DNA of 64,000 nt from Telmatactis stephensoni (taxonomy: Eukaryota; Cnidaria; Anthozoa; Actiniaria; Isophelliidae). The notes under the pieces are model-generated. The model saw nothing but the letters and a program-made list of their open reading frames with translations, ran no database searches and was not told the DNA's origin. Made by a program: the position numbers and the translations under genes. Shown piece by piece: positions 42,556 to 54,990 of the stretch; the stretch's first letter is position 1; every line of letters begins with the position of its first letter. The stretch lies in assembly GCA_029948255.1 (NCBI GenBank), contig JALIZF010000979.1, positions 1 to 64,000 on the forward strand. The letters run 5' to 3'.

Positions 42556-43721
42556 ATTTTGCTCATTACTTATTCGTTCTTCGCTTCCTTTGGTCGCTCC
42601 CTCGGGGATAGAATCAGCACAAGGCTTAAGGAACACATTTTAAGTAAACAAAGGTGACAAAAACATGAATTAATCGACTTTCTAATGGAAACCCTTATGA
42701 ATTCAAAAGTTACTGATCTTCGACTTAAGTATGAGTGTGATTCCTGAATTCTCGAAAAATCTGCGAAGAGGATATTTTTTATTATAATATACGACGTGGA
42801 AGGACTTGATCGCCCTAAAGAAAGTATAGTACCAGTACTGCAAAGTAATTATCTTTCCACATCCGTCGTCAAACTTGAATATTTCTCTTCGAAGGAGCGA
42901 CACTTGCCTCTTCAATATTAAATGAACATTCACTAAGAGAATTCCAATTAATCTTCGATTGAACTAAATTCTAGAAAACGCTTAGCTAAACTGTTTTAAG
43001 ACGTAGAAGATTGTGAAATTTCATATACAGTATGTGCATTTAACTTAAATAAGCAAATATTTTGATGTTTTAAAAATTAGATTTTTATGTCGAATAAAAT
43101 AAATGGATTGTAAATATATATGTGTATGTGAATTTGTACAGTGTTTTATTTTATAGTCTGGAATTCAGTAGTTTTAATTGCAACATATTGTTTTAATTAA
43201 CTTCCCTTAGATTTCGTGACCTTAGTTGCGAAAGTTATTTTTATAAGCGAAAAGATCATTAGTTTGGTCACGAAATATTCATATTCCAGAATAACATAAC
43301 TTATTTCAGTTTATTCTTTTATTTTCACTCCCTGCTTAGGAGCTTTCCTTTTCTTTTGTTTTAGAGCTATTATCCCCTAAACAAAAGAAAATGACAAGAT
43401 TCTGACAGCAGGGAATCAGGCAGTTCCCCAGTGAAACTGTGTCATTGGAACTAGTTTGCTGGAAAATTTAATTTCCATTATAAAGAAAATTTGCTGTGTA
43501 TATGTTGAAATACCAGTGCATGTTTATGTGAGACATCAAGAAAAATGCTTATATATGACTTTCAAATTAATCAAATCATTTCCAATGTTGATATAAATTA
43601 AACTTAATATGCCAGGCAAAGGAACCAGGAAAGCCTTTGGTTGAAAAAGTTGCATTCAAACTATATAATGACTACATATACATTGAACTCTCTCTAAGAT
43701 GGATACCATTGGGACTATCAA
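42556..43721. other. 3' UTR of FAM167-like gene 1 and spacer
   Basis: AATAAA at 43093-43098 marks the likely end of the transcript. Beyond it AT-rich spacer leads into the minisatellite. No gene seen. Confidence 0.5.
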
Positions 43722-45640
43722 CAGGTGTTTTAGAGGAAGTTTAGATGCAGTAATTATAGTTGATGCGGGAGAAGGGGAGCAACCATGGGTGTCTGTTTTA
43801 GAGAGGTGTCTGTCTTAAAGGAAGTTTAAATGCAGTAACTATATTTGATGTGGGAGAAGGGGACCAACCATGGGTGTCTGTTTTAGAGAGGTGTCTGTCT
43901 TAAAGGAAGTTTAAATGCAGTAACTATATTTGATGTGGGAGAAGGGGACCAACCATGGGTGTCTGTTTTAGAGAGGTGTCTGTCTTAGAAGAAGTTTAGA
44001 TGCAGTAATTATATTTGATGTGGGAGAAGGGGACCAACCATGGGTGTCTGTTTTAGAGAGGTATCTGTCTTAGAGGGAGTTTAAATGCAGTAATTATATT
44101 TGATGCGGGAGAAGAGGAGCAACCATGGGTGTCTGTTTTAGAGAGGTGTCTGTCTTAGAGGGAGTTTAAATGCAGTAATTATATTTGATGCGGGAGAAGA
44201 GGACCAATCATGGGTGTCTGTTTTAGAGAGGTGTCTGTCTTAGAGGAAGTTTATATGCAGTAATTATATTTGATGTAGGAGAAGGGGACCAACCATGGGT
44301 GTCTGTTTTAGAGAGGTGTCTGTCTTAGAGGGAGTTTAAATGCAGTAATTATATTTGATGTGGGAGAAGGGGACCAACCATGGGTGTCTGTTTTAGAGAG
44401 GTGTCTGTCTTAGAGGGAGTTTAAATGCAGTAATTATATTTGATGCGGGAGAAGAGGACCAATCATGGGTGTCTGTTTTAGAGAGGTGTCTGTCTTAGAG
44501 GAAGTTTATATGCAGTAATTATATTTGATGTAGGAGAAGGGGACCAACCATGGGTGTCTGTTTTAGAGAGGTGTCTGTCTTAGAGGGAGTTTAGATGCAG
44601 TAACTATATTTGATGTGGGAGAAGGGGACCAATCATGGGTGTCTGTTTTAGAGAGGTGTCTGTCTTAGAAGGAAGTTTAGATGCAGTAATTATATTTGAT
44701 GTGGGAGAAGGGGACCAATCATGGGTGTCTGTTTTAGAGAGGTGTCTGTCTTAGAGGGAGTTTAGATGCAGTAATTATATTTGATGTGGGAGAAGGGGAC
44801 CAACCATGGGTGTCTGTTTTAGAGAGGTGTCTGTCTTAGAGGGAGTTTAAATGCAGTAATTATATTTGATGCGGGAGAAGAGGAGCAACCATGGGTGTCT
44901 GTTTTAGAGAGGTGTCTGTCTTAGAGGGAGTTTAAATGCAGTAATTATATTTGATGCGGGAGAAGAGGACCAATCATGGGTGTCTGTTTTAGAGAGGTGT
45001 CTGTCTTAGAGGAAGTTTATATGCAGTAATTATATTTGATGTAGGAAAAGGGGACCAACCATGGGTGTCTGTTTTAGAGAGGTGTCTGTCTTAGAGGGAG
45101 TTTAGATGCAGTAACTATATTTGATGTGGGAGAAGGGGACCAACCATGGGTGTCTGTTTTAGAGGTGTCTTAGAGAAAGTTTAGATACAGTAATTGTATT
45201 TGATGTGGAAGAAGGGGAGCAACCATGGGTGTCTGTTTTAGAGAGGTGTCTGTCTTAAAGGAAGTTTAAATGCAGTAACTATATTTGATGTGGGAGAAGG
45301 GGACCAATCATGGGTGTCTGTTTTGGAGAGGTGTCTGTCTTAGAGGGAGTTTAAATGCAGTAATTATATTTGATGTGGGAGAAGGGGAGCAACCATGGGT
45401 GTCTGTTTTAGAGAGGTGTCTGTCTTAAAGGAAGTTTAGATGATATGCAGTAACTATGTTTGATGTGGGAGAAGGGGACCAACCATGGGTGTCTGTTTTA
45501 GAGAGGTGTCTGTCTTAGAGGAAGTTTAAATGCAGTAACTATATTTGATTTGGCAGAAAGGCACCAACCATGGGTGTCCATTTTAATTAGAGACTGGTGT
45601 CTGTCTTAGTGAGGTGTCCATTTGGTGAGAGTTCATGTAT
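43722..45640 (+). repeat. 85-bp minisatellite, about 22 copies
   Basis: Units share GTGTCTGTTTTAGAGAGGTG, TGTCTTAGAGGGAGTTTA and ATGCAGTAATTATATTTGAT. Nearly all are 85 bp, so no frame survives. Diagnostic variants (GCGGGAGAAGAGGAGC, ACCAATCATGG, TTTATATGCAG, GATGTAGGA) recur in the same order, showing block duplications. The last unit is degenerate. Confidence 0.97.
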
Positions 45641-45688
45641 AATGAACAAGATTTTCATCTTTCTTGTTATTGTACCAAACATTAAAAT

Positions 45689-45721
<33 letters not shown>
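45689..45721 (+). repeat. (ATC)n microsatellite
   Basis: About 11 ATC triplets just after the 85-bp minisatellite. Confidence 0.95.
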
Positions 45722-46334
45722 TATATTTGTAAACCTTCAGGATAAAATATAAACAGAGTAATAAATATATTCTTACATATAATCTGTGCCAACAACAGTT
45801 GCACGGAATGGAGAGGAAGGGTTTAGGGAGGAGGGAGAAATAACCCCAAAAAAGGAGGGAGGAGGGAGAAATTAAACGAGGCAGAAAAATTGGTTTGGGA
45901 GGAGGGAGGAAAACAATTATGAGATGTAGTGAAGGAGAAATGGCCGAAAAAAATTAGGGAGGAGGGAGGAAAATAGCATTAAAATGAGGAGGAAGGATAT
46001 TGAAATGCCTGTTCCTCTCCGATCTGCACGGTATTTCGTTCCGGTGATAGATTCCTGGTAAATGAAGCTAGTGTTGTTTAATTAGTAAGCACGCGGCCTT
46101 ACATCTACTTGAGAGCTTCATTGCTGTTATTCCTCTTGCATGGTCTTGTTTCGACTTCTTTCTCCTAACAACCTAAATTCTGAGTAGTAGATCTCCATCA
46201 TAAATTAGAGAAGATAGTCAAGTAAAACATAGATAAGAGTATATTTTATTGTTTTATTATTTCTGTCGATAATTTCAGACGGTTAGTCTCAGTTAAGGCG
46301 AACTACAACTAAAGGTAACTCGAGGATACGAATA

Positions 46335-46700
46335 AGGCAACGCGTGACAACCTGCGCACTTTTATACAACATTACCCACACGTTTTTCTCTGTTGGTCAG
46401 TCGCTCTTGAGAATAAATGCCCGGACACATAGCACATAGCACATAGTGGACATATGAATCAGGCAACGCGTGACAACCTGCGCACTTCCATACAGAGTTA
46501 CCCACACATTATTCTAAGCTGGTAAGTCGCTCGAGAAATAAATGCCCGGACATATTGCATAGCACATAGTACATAGCGGACATATGAATCAGGCAACACA
46601 TCAGAACATGCAGCCTTCCCATACAGCCCTTCTCACACGTTATTCTAAGTTGGTAAGTCGTTCTTGAGAATAAAGGCTCGGACACATAGCGCAACTTTGC
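46335..46700 (+). repeat. ~128-bp tandem repeat, three copies
   Basis: AGGCAACGCGTGACAACCTG recurs at about 46335 and 46461, and a diverged copy at 46591. ACCCACACRTT, GGTAAGTCG, AATGCCCGGACA and ACATAGCACATAG recur in order within each. Confidence 0.85.
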
Positions 46701-48654
46701 TGCGACATCACGAACGACGTCATGTGCCCACTTCTTGCAACGTCACGTGCACAGTCGCAAAATTCTACTTTTGTGTCTTTGCGCGCAGTAAGTCACACTG
46801 TGTGAATACATTCTGAGAGGTCATGCGCAACATTGTAACCCTCGTTCCTGGAAGCATATATACGTTGTTCGAAAATATCATTGTGAAATAAAGATGCTTT
46901 CTATATATTGAGCTTGTCTTATGAGACATACGTCACAAGGTGTGACACAAGTTGCAACAGAGTTCCATGCAAAGTCGCGCGCGACTTGGCAGCAAACGTC
47001 GCACCGTGTGGCGGGCCTTCGGCTTCCTTAATCACATGACTTTTCTTCAATAATTGTAATATAATATAGAGACCCTGATAGAGAGGATTTTGGTGTTATA
47101 ATAGCAGTACAAGTATGACGCAGCGCAGGTTATTTTCCCCTTTAGTCATACGCAATCAGTTCTATAAATGGACCGTGAACTTTCCAATGATATCAATTTG
47201 AATGACTCGGCTCTCTTGGGAGCTACGAAGCATACTACACTTCTCAATGACATCTTTGCAAAGCATCTGCTTGTAAACGGTTTGCTTTCGTGGCATTGAA
47301 GTACCTGCTCTCAACATTTGTTTTCACTTTAAAAATAGATCACGACATACAAGGACAATAGAGCTCCACATTATTGACAACATAATTAAACAGAGAAACT
47401 AAAACAAAAAACTGCATGGCGCCATTAGCACAAGATCATCAGAATAAATTGACTGCAAAATGATGGCGGATATCGATCCAGGATGCCCAACTTTTTGCAA
47501 TCCTAGCTGAGAGCCTTAGCTAGAATAAAGATCTGTCACTAAGGGGCGGTAATCGGCTAAAATACCAAGCTGTAGTTCCTATCTTTGTCACTTTCTTATA
47601 TGGCTACAATTCCTGAAGAGCCTTCTACTTCAAAACTTTATGACAACCCTAAGAGCATAATCAAAGGTTTTTCAAACTGGAATTCGAAATTGAACGGCAC
47701 TCGCCAAATACTGAATGACACTGGCGATTTTAAACGAATACGAAAAAAATATCGCATATAAGTTAACCGCTGTCTATGGTAGTTGACAGTCGATTGTTGA
47801 GAGTACTATGCGATTGTCTCAGTGATTTTCGGCTGTCAAGCTTGAGCCACTCCCGAGAGCCACTTCAACGGTCCCACTAGAATATATTTATTCATTTCTT
47901 TAAATGGACAAAATTACTGAACTTGAGTGTTGTACAGAAAGCAGGAAAAGGAGGCTCTTGGCGCCTAACCGGAATATGATTTAGTTTCCCATGGACCGAA
48001 TGTCCTAAAAGTCGTCATTGGAATTTATAAATAGCACGAGCATGCGCAGGCCCTTTTTCGACTCATTTCTTTCCTCTGCTTTCCTCTTAATATTGCGACA
48101 CAGAATTTCTACCGCCCACAAACAAAATGGAAATGCTCGGTAAAAATGATGAAATTTCACCGATAAAAAAGTAAGATAGTAAAAAGTGAAAGAAAATAAT
48201 GATCGTAGTAAAATGAGAAAAAGAAATTGTGATAGTGAAATGAAAAACGTTATTGATATACTCGTTATTCGAGATCGATATGATATAATGTTTTTTCTCT
48301 CATTCATGCTAAAATTCTTTTTTTACAATTTAACTCTAATTTATATAGTTTTTTTGACTAAAAATATATCAAATTATGACGATAGACCGAGTAGTAACAA
48401 TAAAAGCAAGTGTATATATATAATAAAAATGATTTTAGCTCTTAAAATAGTATATGTGGCACAATAAATAATCATGAAGTTCTATAGAAAACGGTATTTT
48501 AAGTCGAAAGAAATATTTTTGAAAGTAATTCTTTAAATGGTTTATCTTATTCCTAACATGGTTCATTGCAAGTTCTAAATATATTTCATCTCAAGTGTTA
48601 TTAATATTATTTCATGTTAATTTCGATGTATAAATGATAAATATAGCTCATTAT
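46701..48654. other. intergenic, no gene seen
   Basis: A stretch rich in CGTCAC/GTTGC near 46710-47010 and otherwise AT-rich DNA. A 43-codon ATG frame at 47168-47299 has no support. The 3' UTR of the minus-strand FAM167-like gene begins at its right end. Confidence 0.4.
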
Positions 48655-50433
48655 CTAACACCAACTAAATCGTCTTGAATGTGGTGATGTAATATCCTCG
48701 TGTCTACTAGCCTTTGGTAAAATACTAGTATTGGACGCAAGTTTCTCGTTGGTTTCCTCGTTTTTTTCTACGTCTTTTTTCCCTTCATCTGCTTTCAATT
48801 CTTCTTTCTCGTTCGTCTCCGGGTCTTTTTCTTTGTCTTTTTTCCCTTCGTCTGCTTTTAGTTCAGCTTTTAGATTAACAATCTTAGCTCTAAGACTAAT
48901 AAACAAACTAACAAGATCTCGGTCAGGGAGTTCAATACGGTTCAGTTCCTCAAGTACTAACTTTAATGCTTTACTCATTTCTTCCAGACGTTCCTTCTTA
49001 GATTTAGTTTTCCCTTCTTCTTGAATTTTTCCCAAAAGTGTTTTTGCATATTCCAGAGCACTATGAGTACTGTATCCAGAAACTTTTTCGCTGACCCCCT
49101 GAGTTGGTCTCAAAACTGCAACACTGTGGCGCCGATGTTCGTTGTGATCTCGGTCAGTCCCGATTTCGCAGCGTTGCTCATCTATGACGGGTGTACCAGG
49201 CCGTCTCGTTCGCGCCATGTTTTTTTCTGACAGTTTATCGTTACAATCGTTTTTCTTTTTGCTTTCATCTGAACTTTCAACTCCATTGGCAATAATTCTG
49301 AGAGAGTATCTTCTTTCTTCTGATGACTTTCGTCTTCTTCTAGTCGTCGACGGCGACTCGTTATTGTTTTCTTTACCAATTACTGTTTTGCCTGCGTCCA
49401 TCTCTTCTTCCTTCACTCTATTATCGACGCATTTTTCGATATCACCTGCAGATTTCATCACTTTTTCTTCCACTTCTCCTTTGTTGTTGTTAGATAATCT
49501 TGAAGGAAGTATTTCCGGTCTTTCTGAGGTGCTAAACTGTAGACTTTTTGCTCGCGCAACTAGCCTTTCCCACTGTAGCTCTGTGTCATTATCAAAAGTA
49601 TAACTTTGTAAACACTTTGAGTCGTCGAAACGTCTCTGTTGTTCTTCATCGCTTGATATACTGAGGCTTTGTACCGGCATGCTTAGCTTTCTTGGTAGAC
49701 TATAGCTCTTTGGACGATCTAATACTGATGCTATCGAACTCATAATATCGAATGACGGTGTGCTAGAGTCGTGTGCTTTTTTATCATCCTCTGTATAGTT
49801 TTCGCGCTTCAGCAGTTTCTTGATATTAAGGCTGGGATTCCCGCTTCGTTGCCGGCTACAATTAGTAATATCGTCCGATGACTCACTGTTATTTTTATAT
49901 CCAACCAAACCAAATGTTTTACGACCGGAAGACAGAACTCCTTCTGACTGTCGCCTTCGATTATTTCTGTACTGAGAAAAATTATAAGAACGTTGTTGAT
50001 CAATGAAATGGTTTTCGATGGGCCACGATGAGGTACTCTTTCGCCTGGGGCCTTCACAGTGTTGTGGTCGAGGCCGTGAGAACCAGGCTGCGGTCTCGCC
50101 CAACTGATCACTTGAAGATGCAGGCTCTACCTCTTGAATTACTCCAAAATCTTCAAGTGTTGAAAATACTCTAGGTAATATTCTATAGTCACGGAATTTT
50201 ATATCGTTCTGGAACATCTCGGAATGACCTCCAAGCGAACTTCCGTAATCCAAAGCAGTTCTTCCCAGTTGACAGCTTATCCCTTCCATATCTGTTTTTG
50301 TCCAGCTAAGGTTTTTCTCTTGCTCAACTTTGCTTTTCGCTTCGTGTATTGTAGTCTGTCCAAGCTTATTAGCTCTCGGTTCCACAGCTATGTATGTGTT
50401 ATTGACAATACGAGGAATAAATTCACACGGCAT
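48655..50433 (-). CDS. FAM167 (DIORA)-like protein 2, intronless
   Basis: This is a complete single-exon frame of 592 residues from ATG at 50433 to TAA at 48655. It is serine-, arginine- and glutamate-rich and apparently disordered. Residues 481-522, ERLEEMSKALKLVLEELNRI...DRDLVSLFISLRAKIVNLK, align with the C-terminal module of the plus-strand protein at 40834-42555: ER, KA, E(V/L), D(K/R)D(I/L), F, A.I, (I/L)K in register. After it come two copies of a 21-residue acidic/lysine repeat (ELKADEGKKD). The protein ends SRRFSWC, close to the RRFSLC end that I recall for FAM167A. Single-exon structure and near-equal length support a common origin of the two genes, now tail-to-tail with 6 kb between. 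Its function is not known. Confidence 0.72.
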   Translation of the reverse strand: MPCEFIPRIVNNTYIAVEPRANKLGQTTIHEAKSKVEQEKNLSWTKTDMEGISCQLGRTALDYGSSLGGHSEMFQNDIKFRDYRILPRVFSTLEDFGVIQEVEPASSSDQLGETAAWFSRPRPQHCEGPRRKSTSSWPIENHFIDQQRSYNFSQYRNNRRRQSEGVLSSGRKTFGLVGYKNNSESSDDITNCSRQRSGNPSLNIKKLLKRENYTEDDKKAHDSSTPSFDIMSSIASVLDRPKSYSLPRKLSMPVQSLSISSDEEQQRRFDDSKCLQSYTFDNDTELQWERLVARAKSLQFSTSERPEILPSRLSNNNKGEVEEKVMKSAGDIEKCVDNRVKEEEMDAGKTVIGKENNNESPSTTRRRRKSSEERRYSLRIIANGVESSDESKKKNDCNDKLSEKNMARTRRPGTPVIDEQRCEIGTDRDHNEHRRHSVAVLRPTQGVSEKVSGYSTHSALEYAKTLLGKIQEEGKTKSKKERLEEMSKALKLVLEELNRIELPDRDLVSLFISLRAKIVNLKAELKADEGKKDKEKDPETNEKEELKADEGKKDVEKNEETNEKLASNTSILPKASRHEDITSPHSRRFSWC

Positions 50434-53400
50434 TTTCTCCGACCTCTTTGTTATTGCTCACGTCCCAGTACTAATGCAAATACCGTAAGCTTATCAATTG
50501 AAATTAATATCGAAGGGATAAAGAAGGCGAACTTGAGCCTCCGGGTGCTATTTCAGAGGCTCAAGAACCAGGTTTTTCGTTCTCTACCCTTGAATAAACA
50601 AGCCCTCCAAGTAGGTTCAATTCCTGGAAGATTCCTGCAGAGTCCAAGGTCTGAAAACTGAGATGTCAGCAGGTCCTGTTTTGTTGTTCGACTTTCATCG
50701 TTTGCTTTGTATTTATGAATTGATCGAGAGCTTAGGAACCTAATAAACTTGACAAGTCTATGACGGGAGAACAAATGTAAGTCCAAAGAACATGCTAATT
50801 GACAAAATAGATTTAGTGCAGCTTTGAATTGATCGGAATGAGACCAATTTCCCCAAGTTGATTACAGCCAAATTACACCCATCTAAAAAAATGTGCTTAT
50901 GCAAACACATTCCAAAGGTGCTCTGTTTTCGGGCTGACACATCCTATTGTCTAGAGGTTTGTTTTTCAGGGAAAGGTTAGTAACCGTTTATTCGTGTTTT
51001 CAACGGTGCCCACTCTTAAACAAAATTCTAATCTTTAAAGAGTTCCTGAAAGTCGCGAAGGACATCAAAAGCTGCAGGTTCTCTGAGCTCACATTCAAAT
51101 TGACTCGAAAACTGATGTCATATTCAATAGTGATAACTGACCACATCAATAGGCATCAAAAAGCAGTATTTTCAAAGCTTCAAAACATGCATGACCTTCT
51201 GTAGCTTCAAGGAGGTCATCAAAATGAAGGGGGGATATTTACCTAAATCAGTTCTTAATCTTACAAAACCCTTGAGTCAAGACAACAGGAGACCAAATTC
51301 CAGGATTGGATGAGAGGTTCATGTCTCAGCTGTCTCAAGCTTTCCGGCACAAGCCCTGACAAGAATGTTAGTATATGATCTTACCGATGAATTTTTTTAA
51401 AAGCTCATCATTTTTCATTATGCAGTCACTAAGTCAGATTTTTATTCAATCAGCGAGCATTCTTGGTGCTTTCATAGGGTAAAAGGAATCTTACAACATA
51501 TCGTGAGAAGTAAAGTTATGAAACTACGGAAAAATTGTGGTTTAGAGATGACACTTTTTGTTTTATTTTTGTCTTTTAACTGATAAGGGCATTTTGGAAT
51601 GAGCGGAAAATAAAATGCTCCTCGATACACGCCCACATTTATAGGACAAAAAATGCACTATCCTGCTTATCTTGCTCGATAAAAAGATACAAAATCTTGC
51701 CATGTAAATATATCTTCATTTTTCTTTACTGGGACGTGCAAGAGAGAAATTTTGTTTTAATGGTGTTAGTTCTGCATGATTCCTTCGCTAGCTACGAATA
51801 GAGTGTTAGTCAAATTTGAAGAAAGAAAATTTGAATTGGTTGATTTCCTCATATGTATTGAGAAATTATCTTATGCTTGCATATCAAATAGTAATCATCC
51901 TGATTTAATCAAATATTTGAAGAATGAAAATAAAACTAGTTTCAAGTTCCAGAACATTCTCTTCACAAGAGGCTCCAGAAGTACGTCAACAAAAATCTGA
52001 TAGAAAACGCTCTCAGAAGACTCTTACACACTCAGTTTCGCTATGCGAATACTGTCTGTGGTATGAGGCCATGTAAACAAAGACCATATAAAGCACGTGC
52101 TTTGATTCTAAAATAGCTGTAGACTATTTCTAGCCCCTAAAAATCAACTCCTTTGTAGTCTTGCTTCATATTTTAAGACGGTAAATACAATATCGAGATA
52201 ATGATAATATACATGTATTGATAATAATAACAACAACAAGAATATTATAACAGACATATAAAAATAACAAACGATAATGAGCCATATTTTCTTACTCGTA
52301 TCAATATTAAACTTTATAATTATCATGTATCGTCTGGAAGTATTTTTACTTTCTTTTCGGAATCTAAAATCGTGATCAATAACTAAAAAGTCATGATGGA
52401 TATCTCAAATTTTCCCTTCTAAATTTGAAACAATCTCTATGATTTGATGACGTGATGTCGTTCTATAATTGTCCTCTATTGACGTCACTAATAAGTACAA
52501 AAGCATACTTTAATATGGGCACCCCTTTCTATACGTATATATCGATATACATCACTATCAACTAAAGAAGTGCCGTCTAGCCTTATAAATACACATTGCT
52601 TGCGTCAAAGCTCACAATGACGTCACTGGACCGGACAGAAAAGCTTACTGTATCTTAAAATAAATTCGATAAAAATGTTATTTTTGCCTCATGTTTCAAG
52701 TACAATATTATACTTGCGGTTCATCTTTTTTTTACAATGTGTTTTTATGGATAAAATGATGGTTTCCTATTTAAGTTTTTTGACTTTTTAACCTTTTTTA
52801 GCGAGTTATACAACCGTTAAAAAAAGAAATGATTCCTTTGGAAGTCATACCTCATGCAGACTTCTATGTTGCTAGGGTTTACCGTTAGGGTTGCATGGGT
52901 TATGGTTATGGTTATTATATATCCAGTATATACAAATGTGAGGGTTAATTGCTTGAATAAACTATCATATTTATTACCATTACATAGTTGATTGATCTGT
53001 GTGTCCACGTTAACTGACCACTAGCATATCTTCCCTTCCGCTAAATTGCTACATAACTAATACATGACTAATCATTTATATAATATTGAATACAATCTAA
53101 GAAACAATGAAACATGATAATTTGTTATATACCAACTGTCAAAGTCAATTTTTTCCCTGCTCTGATTGGGCGAGAGCTCATCACGTGAACGTCAACACAT
53201 TTTGCTGTTTCCCCAGCAACAACTCTCAGCGGGCAACAGTGTGTTTTGTTGACCGGTAATAACAAAACCAGAAGTTGATTGAGCTTTGAGGGCACGTTTT
53301 TGGCAGCGCGCGTTTACAAATTCATTCATTCGGACATGCATGAGGCAAAACTCGTGTTTATTGTCAAACTTTTAAGACCAATATACAACATCTATTCCGA

Positions 53401-53563
53401 AAAAAAGATGATAACCAACCAGGCATGTCACCAAAAGAGCTGCAAGAAAAACTATGTCTGAAAAAGCGTCAGTTTTGTGTAAATTTTGATTAAAAACTTT
53501 AACTGTAGGCAGCGACGTTTTGCTTTTTATTTTGTTCTTTGACAGTTGCATGGTATATAACAA
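50434..53563. other. intergenic, no gene seen
   Basis: Includes the upstream region of the minus-strand FAM167-like gene and then AT-rich DNA. Near 53178-53262 CGTCAACACATTTT...GCTGTT and a loosely inverted partner hint at another foldback. GGTTCAATTCC at about 50612 resembles a B-box but has no A-box partner. Confidence 0.4.
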
Positions 53564-53709
53564 AACACTTATTGCCTGGGACCTTGGGAAAGCAGTATGT
53601 TTTGTGGTCCCTCGACCGCCAATGTGTACCTCGGCTCCGCCTCGGGAAACGTTGGCGGTCGAAGGACCACATGACATACTGTTTTCCTCGGTCCCAGTCA
53701 ATAAGTGTT
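53564..53709. mobile_element. foldback hairpin, 146 bp
   Basis: AACACTTATTGCCTGGGACC on the left and GGTCCCAGTCAATAAGTGTT on the right are complementary except for one base. The arms extend about 65 bp each through GTGGTCC and CGACCGCCAA to a small centre. Similar frames on both strands simply reflect the palindrome. Confidence 0.85.
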
Positions 53710-53867
53710 AAATGTTCTCTTTCTAAGAGAAAAATGAAATTATTTAGGAAATAATTGTTAAAGACATGGATTAGGAGCACAGACGACATGCATATATTGA
53801 CCGACGCTTAGAATTGTGCTATTATTAGGTCCGTTTCTTGATCTGCACGTATTTTTAATCAGTTTTA

Positions 53868-54020
53868 ACAAAGTGTACAGCCTCTAGCTACTTTTTAGGT
53901 TCTTTTTTTAACATAGTTAGTCACTTTTTAGCTTCTTTTTTGAACAAAGTATACAGCCTCTAGCTAGTTTTTAGCTTCTTTTTTAATAAGGTATTAATAC
54001 CTCCTCTAGCTTCTTATACT
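53868..54020 (+). repeat. ~65-bp tandem repeat, two to three copies
   Basis: ACAGCCTCTAGCTA(C/G)TTTTTAG and (G/C)TTCTTTTTT recur in order. Confidence 0.7.
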
Positions 54021-54123
54021 TAAATACCTTAAAGGCGTTACGCATTTGCTCATGCAGTCATTGTGGTATGCTTATCGAATATAGATCAGTCTATAGTCAA
54101 ACCCAACTGTTAGAAACTGTGAT

Positions 54124-54645
54124 AACTAGAATCAGGTGACTATATATAGCCTATAAATTCAAACACCACAGCACTTTGTATATCTTGAAAATCAGGGACC
54201 TATAGATTCAAACTCCACTATACATAGAATCAGCTGATGACTATAGATAGCCTATAAATTCAAACCTTGCTATGCATATCTTGAAATCTGGAGACTATAT
54301 AGATTCAAACTCCACATTTGCGCACAGAATCAGCTAGGTGACAATAGCTAGATAGCCGATTCAAACTGCACAATGCATATCTTGAGAAGGAGGGGCCTAT
54401 AGATTCAAACTTCACAGCTTTGCATAGAATCGGCTAGGCGACTATAATAGCCCATAGATTCAAACTCCATTGTGCCTAGAATCAGCTTGGAGACTATAGA
54501 CGAGCCGATTCAAACCACGGCACAATGCATATCTTGAGAATGAGGGGCCTATAGATTCAAGCTCCACTGTGCATAGAATCAGCTAGGCGACTATAATATA
54601 TAGCCCGTAGATTTAAGCTCCATTATAATTAGAACCAAAGGAGCA
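54124..54645 (+). repeat. ~100-bp degenerate tandem repeat, about five copies
   Basis: AGAATCAGCTAGGYGACTAT, ATAGCC, GATTCAAACTCCA and GCATATCTTGA recur in order across the interval. Confidence 0.8.
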
Positions 54646-54768
54646 TAAAACTCATGCTCAGCTCGTGTTAGAATGCTCTAGAATTTAATCATGAGAGGGT
54701 TGATGTATAACACCGCACCACGCCCTATTAGGTCAATCTATCTTAGTAGGCGGTTTAGGTTGCTTTGA

Positions 54769-54990
54769 TAGTCTTCTTGGAGGGGGGTTCCTGTTTTCCA
54801 TCACACCCTCGCTTATTTCGGCATAAAATTGGAATGATACTGAATGAGTGGAATGGAAAGGCTTGGTTTTTTGATCGAGTTTTGGTTGTTTTAAATAGTC
54901 TTCTTCGCAGGGGTTCCTGTTTTCATTACACCCTCGCCTATTTCGACATAAAATTAGAAGGATAATAAATGAGTGGAATGGAAAGGCTTG
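54769..54990 (+). repeat. 127-bp-period direct duplication
   Basis: TAGTCTTCTT, GGGGTTCCTGTTTTC, ACACCCTCGC and GAGTGGAATGGAAAGGCTTG occur in order at 54769-54865 and 54896-54990. Confidence 0.9.

Noticed and set aside
47168..47299. 43-codon ATG frame MDRELSNDIN...
   Set aside because: Protein-like composition, but isolated, short and without splice or regulatory context.
50605..50625. B-box-like GGTTCAATTCC
   Set aside because: No A-box or foldable tRNA around it.
52870..52920. Telomere-like TTAGGGTT
   Set aside because: A single TTAGGG among varied GGTTA motifs, not an array.
53499..53789. Similar 60-100 residue frames on both strands
   Set aside because: They mirror each other because the interval is a foldback; not genes.
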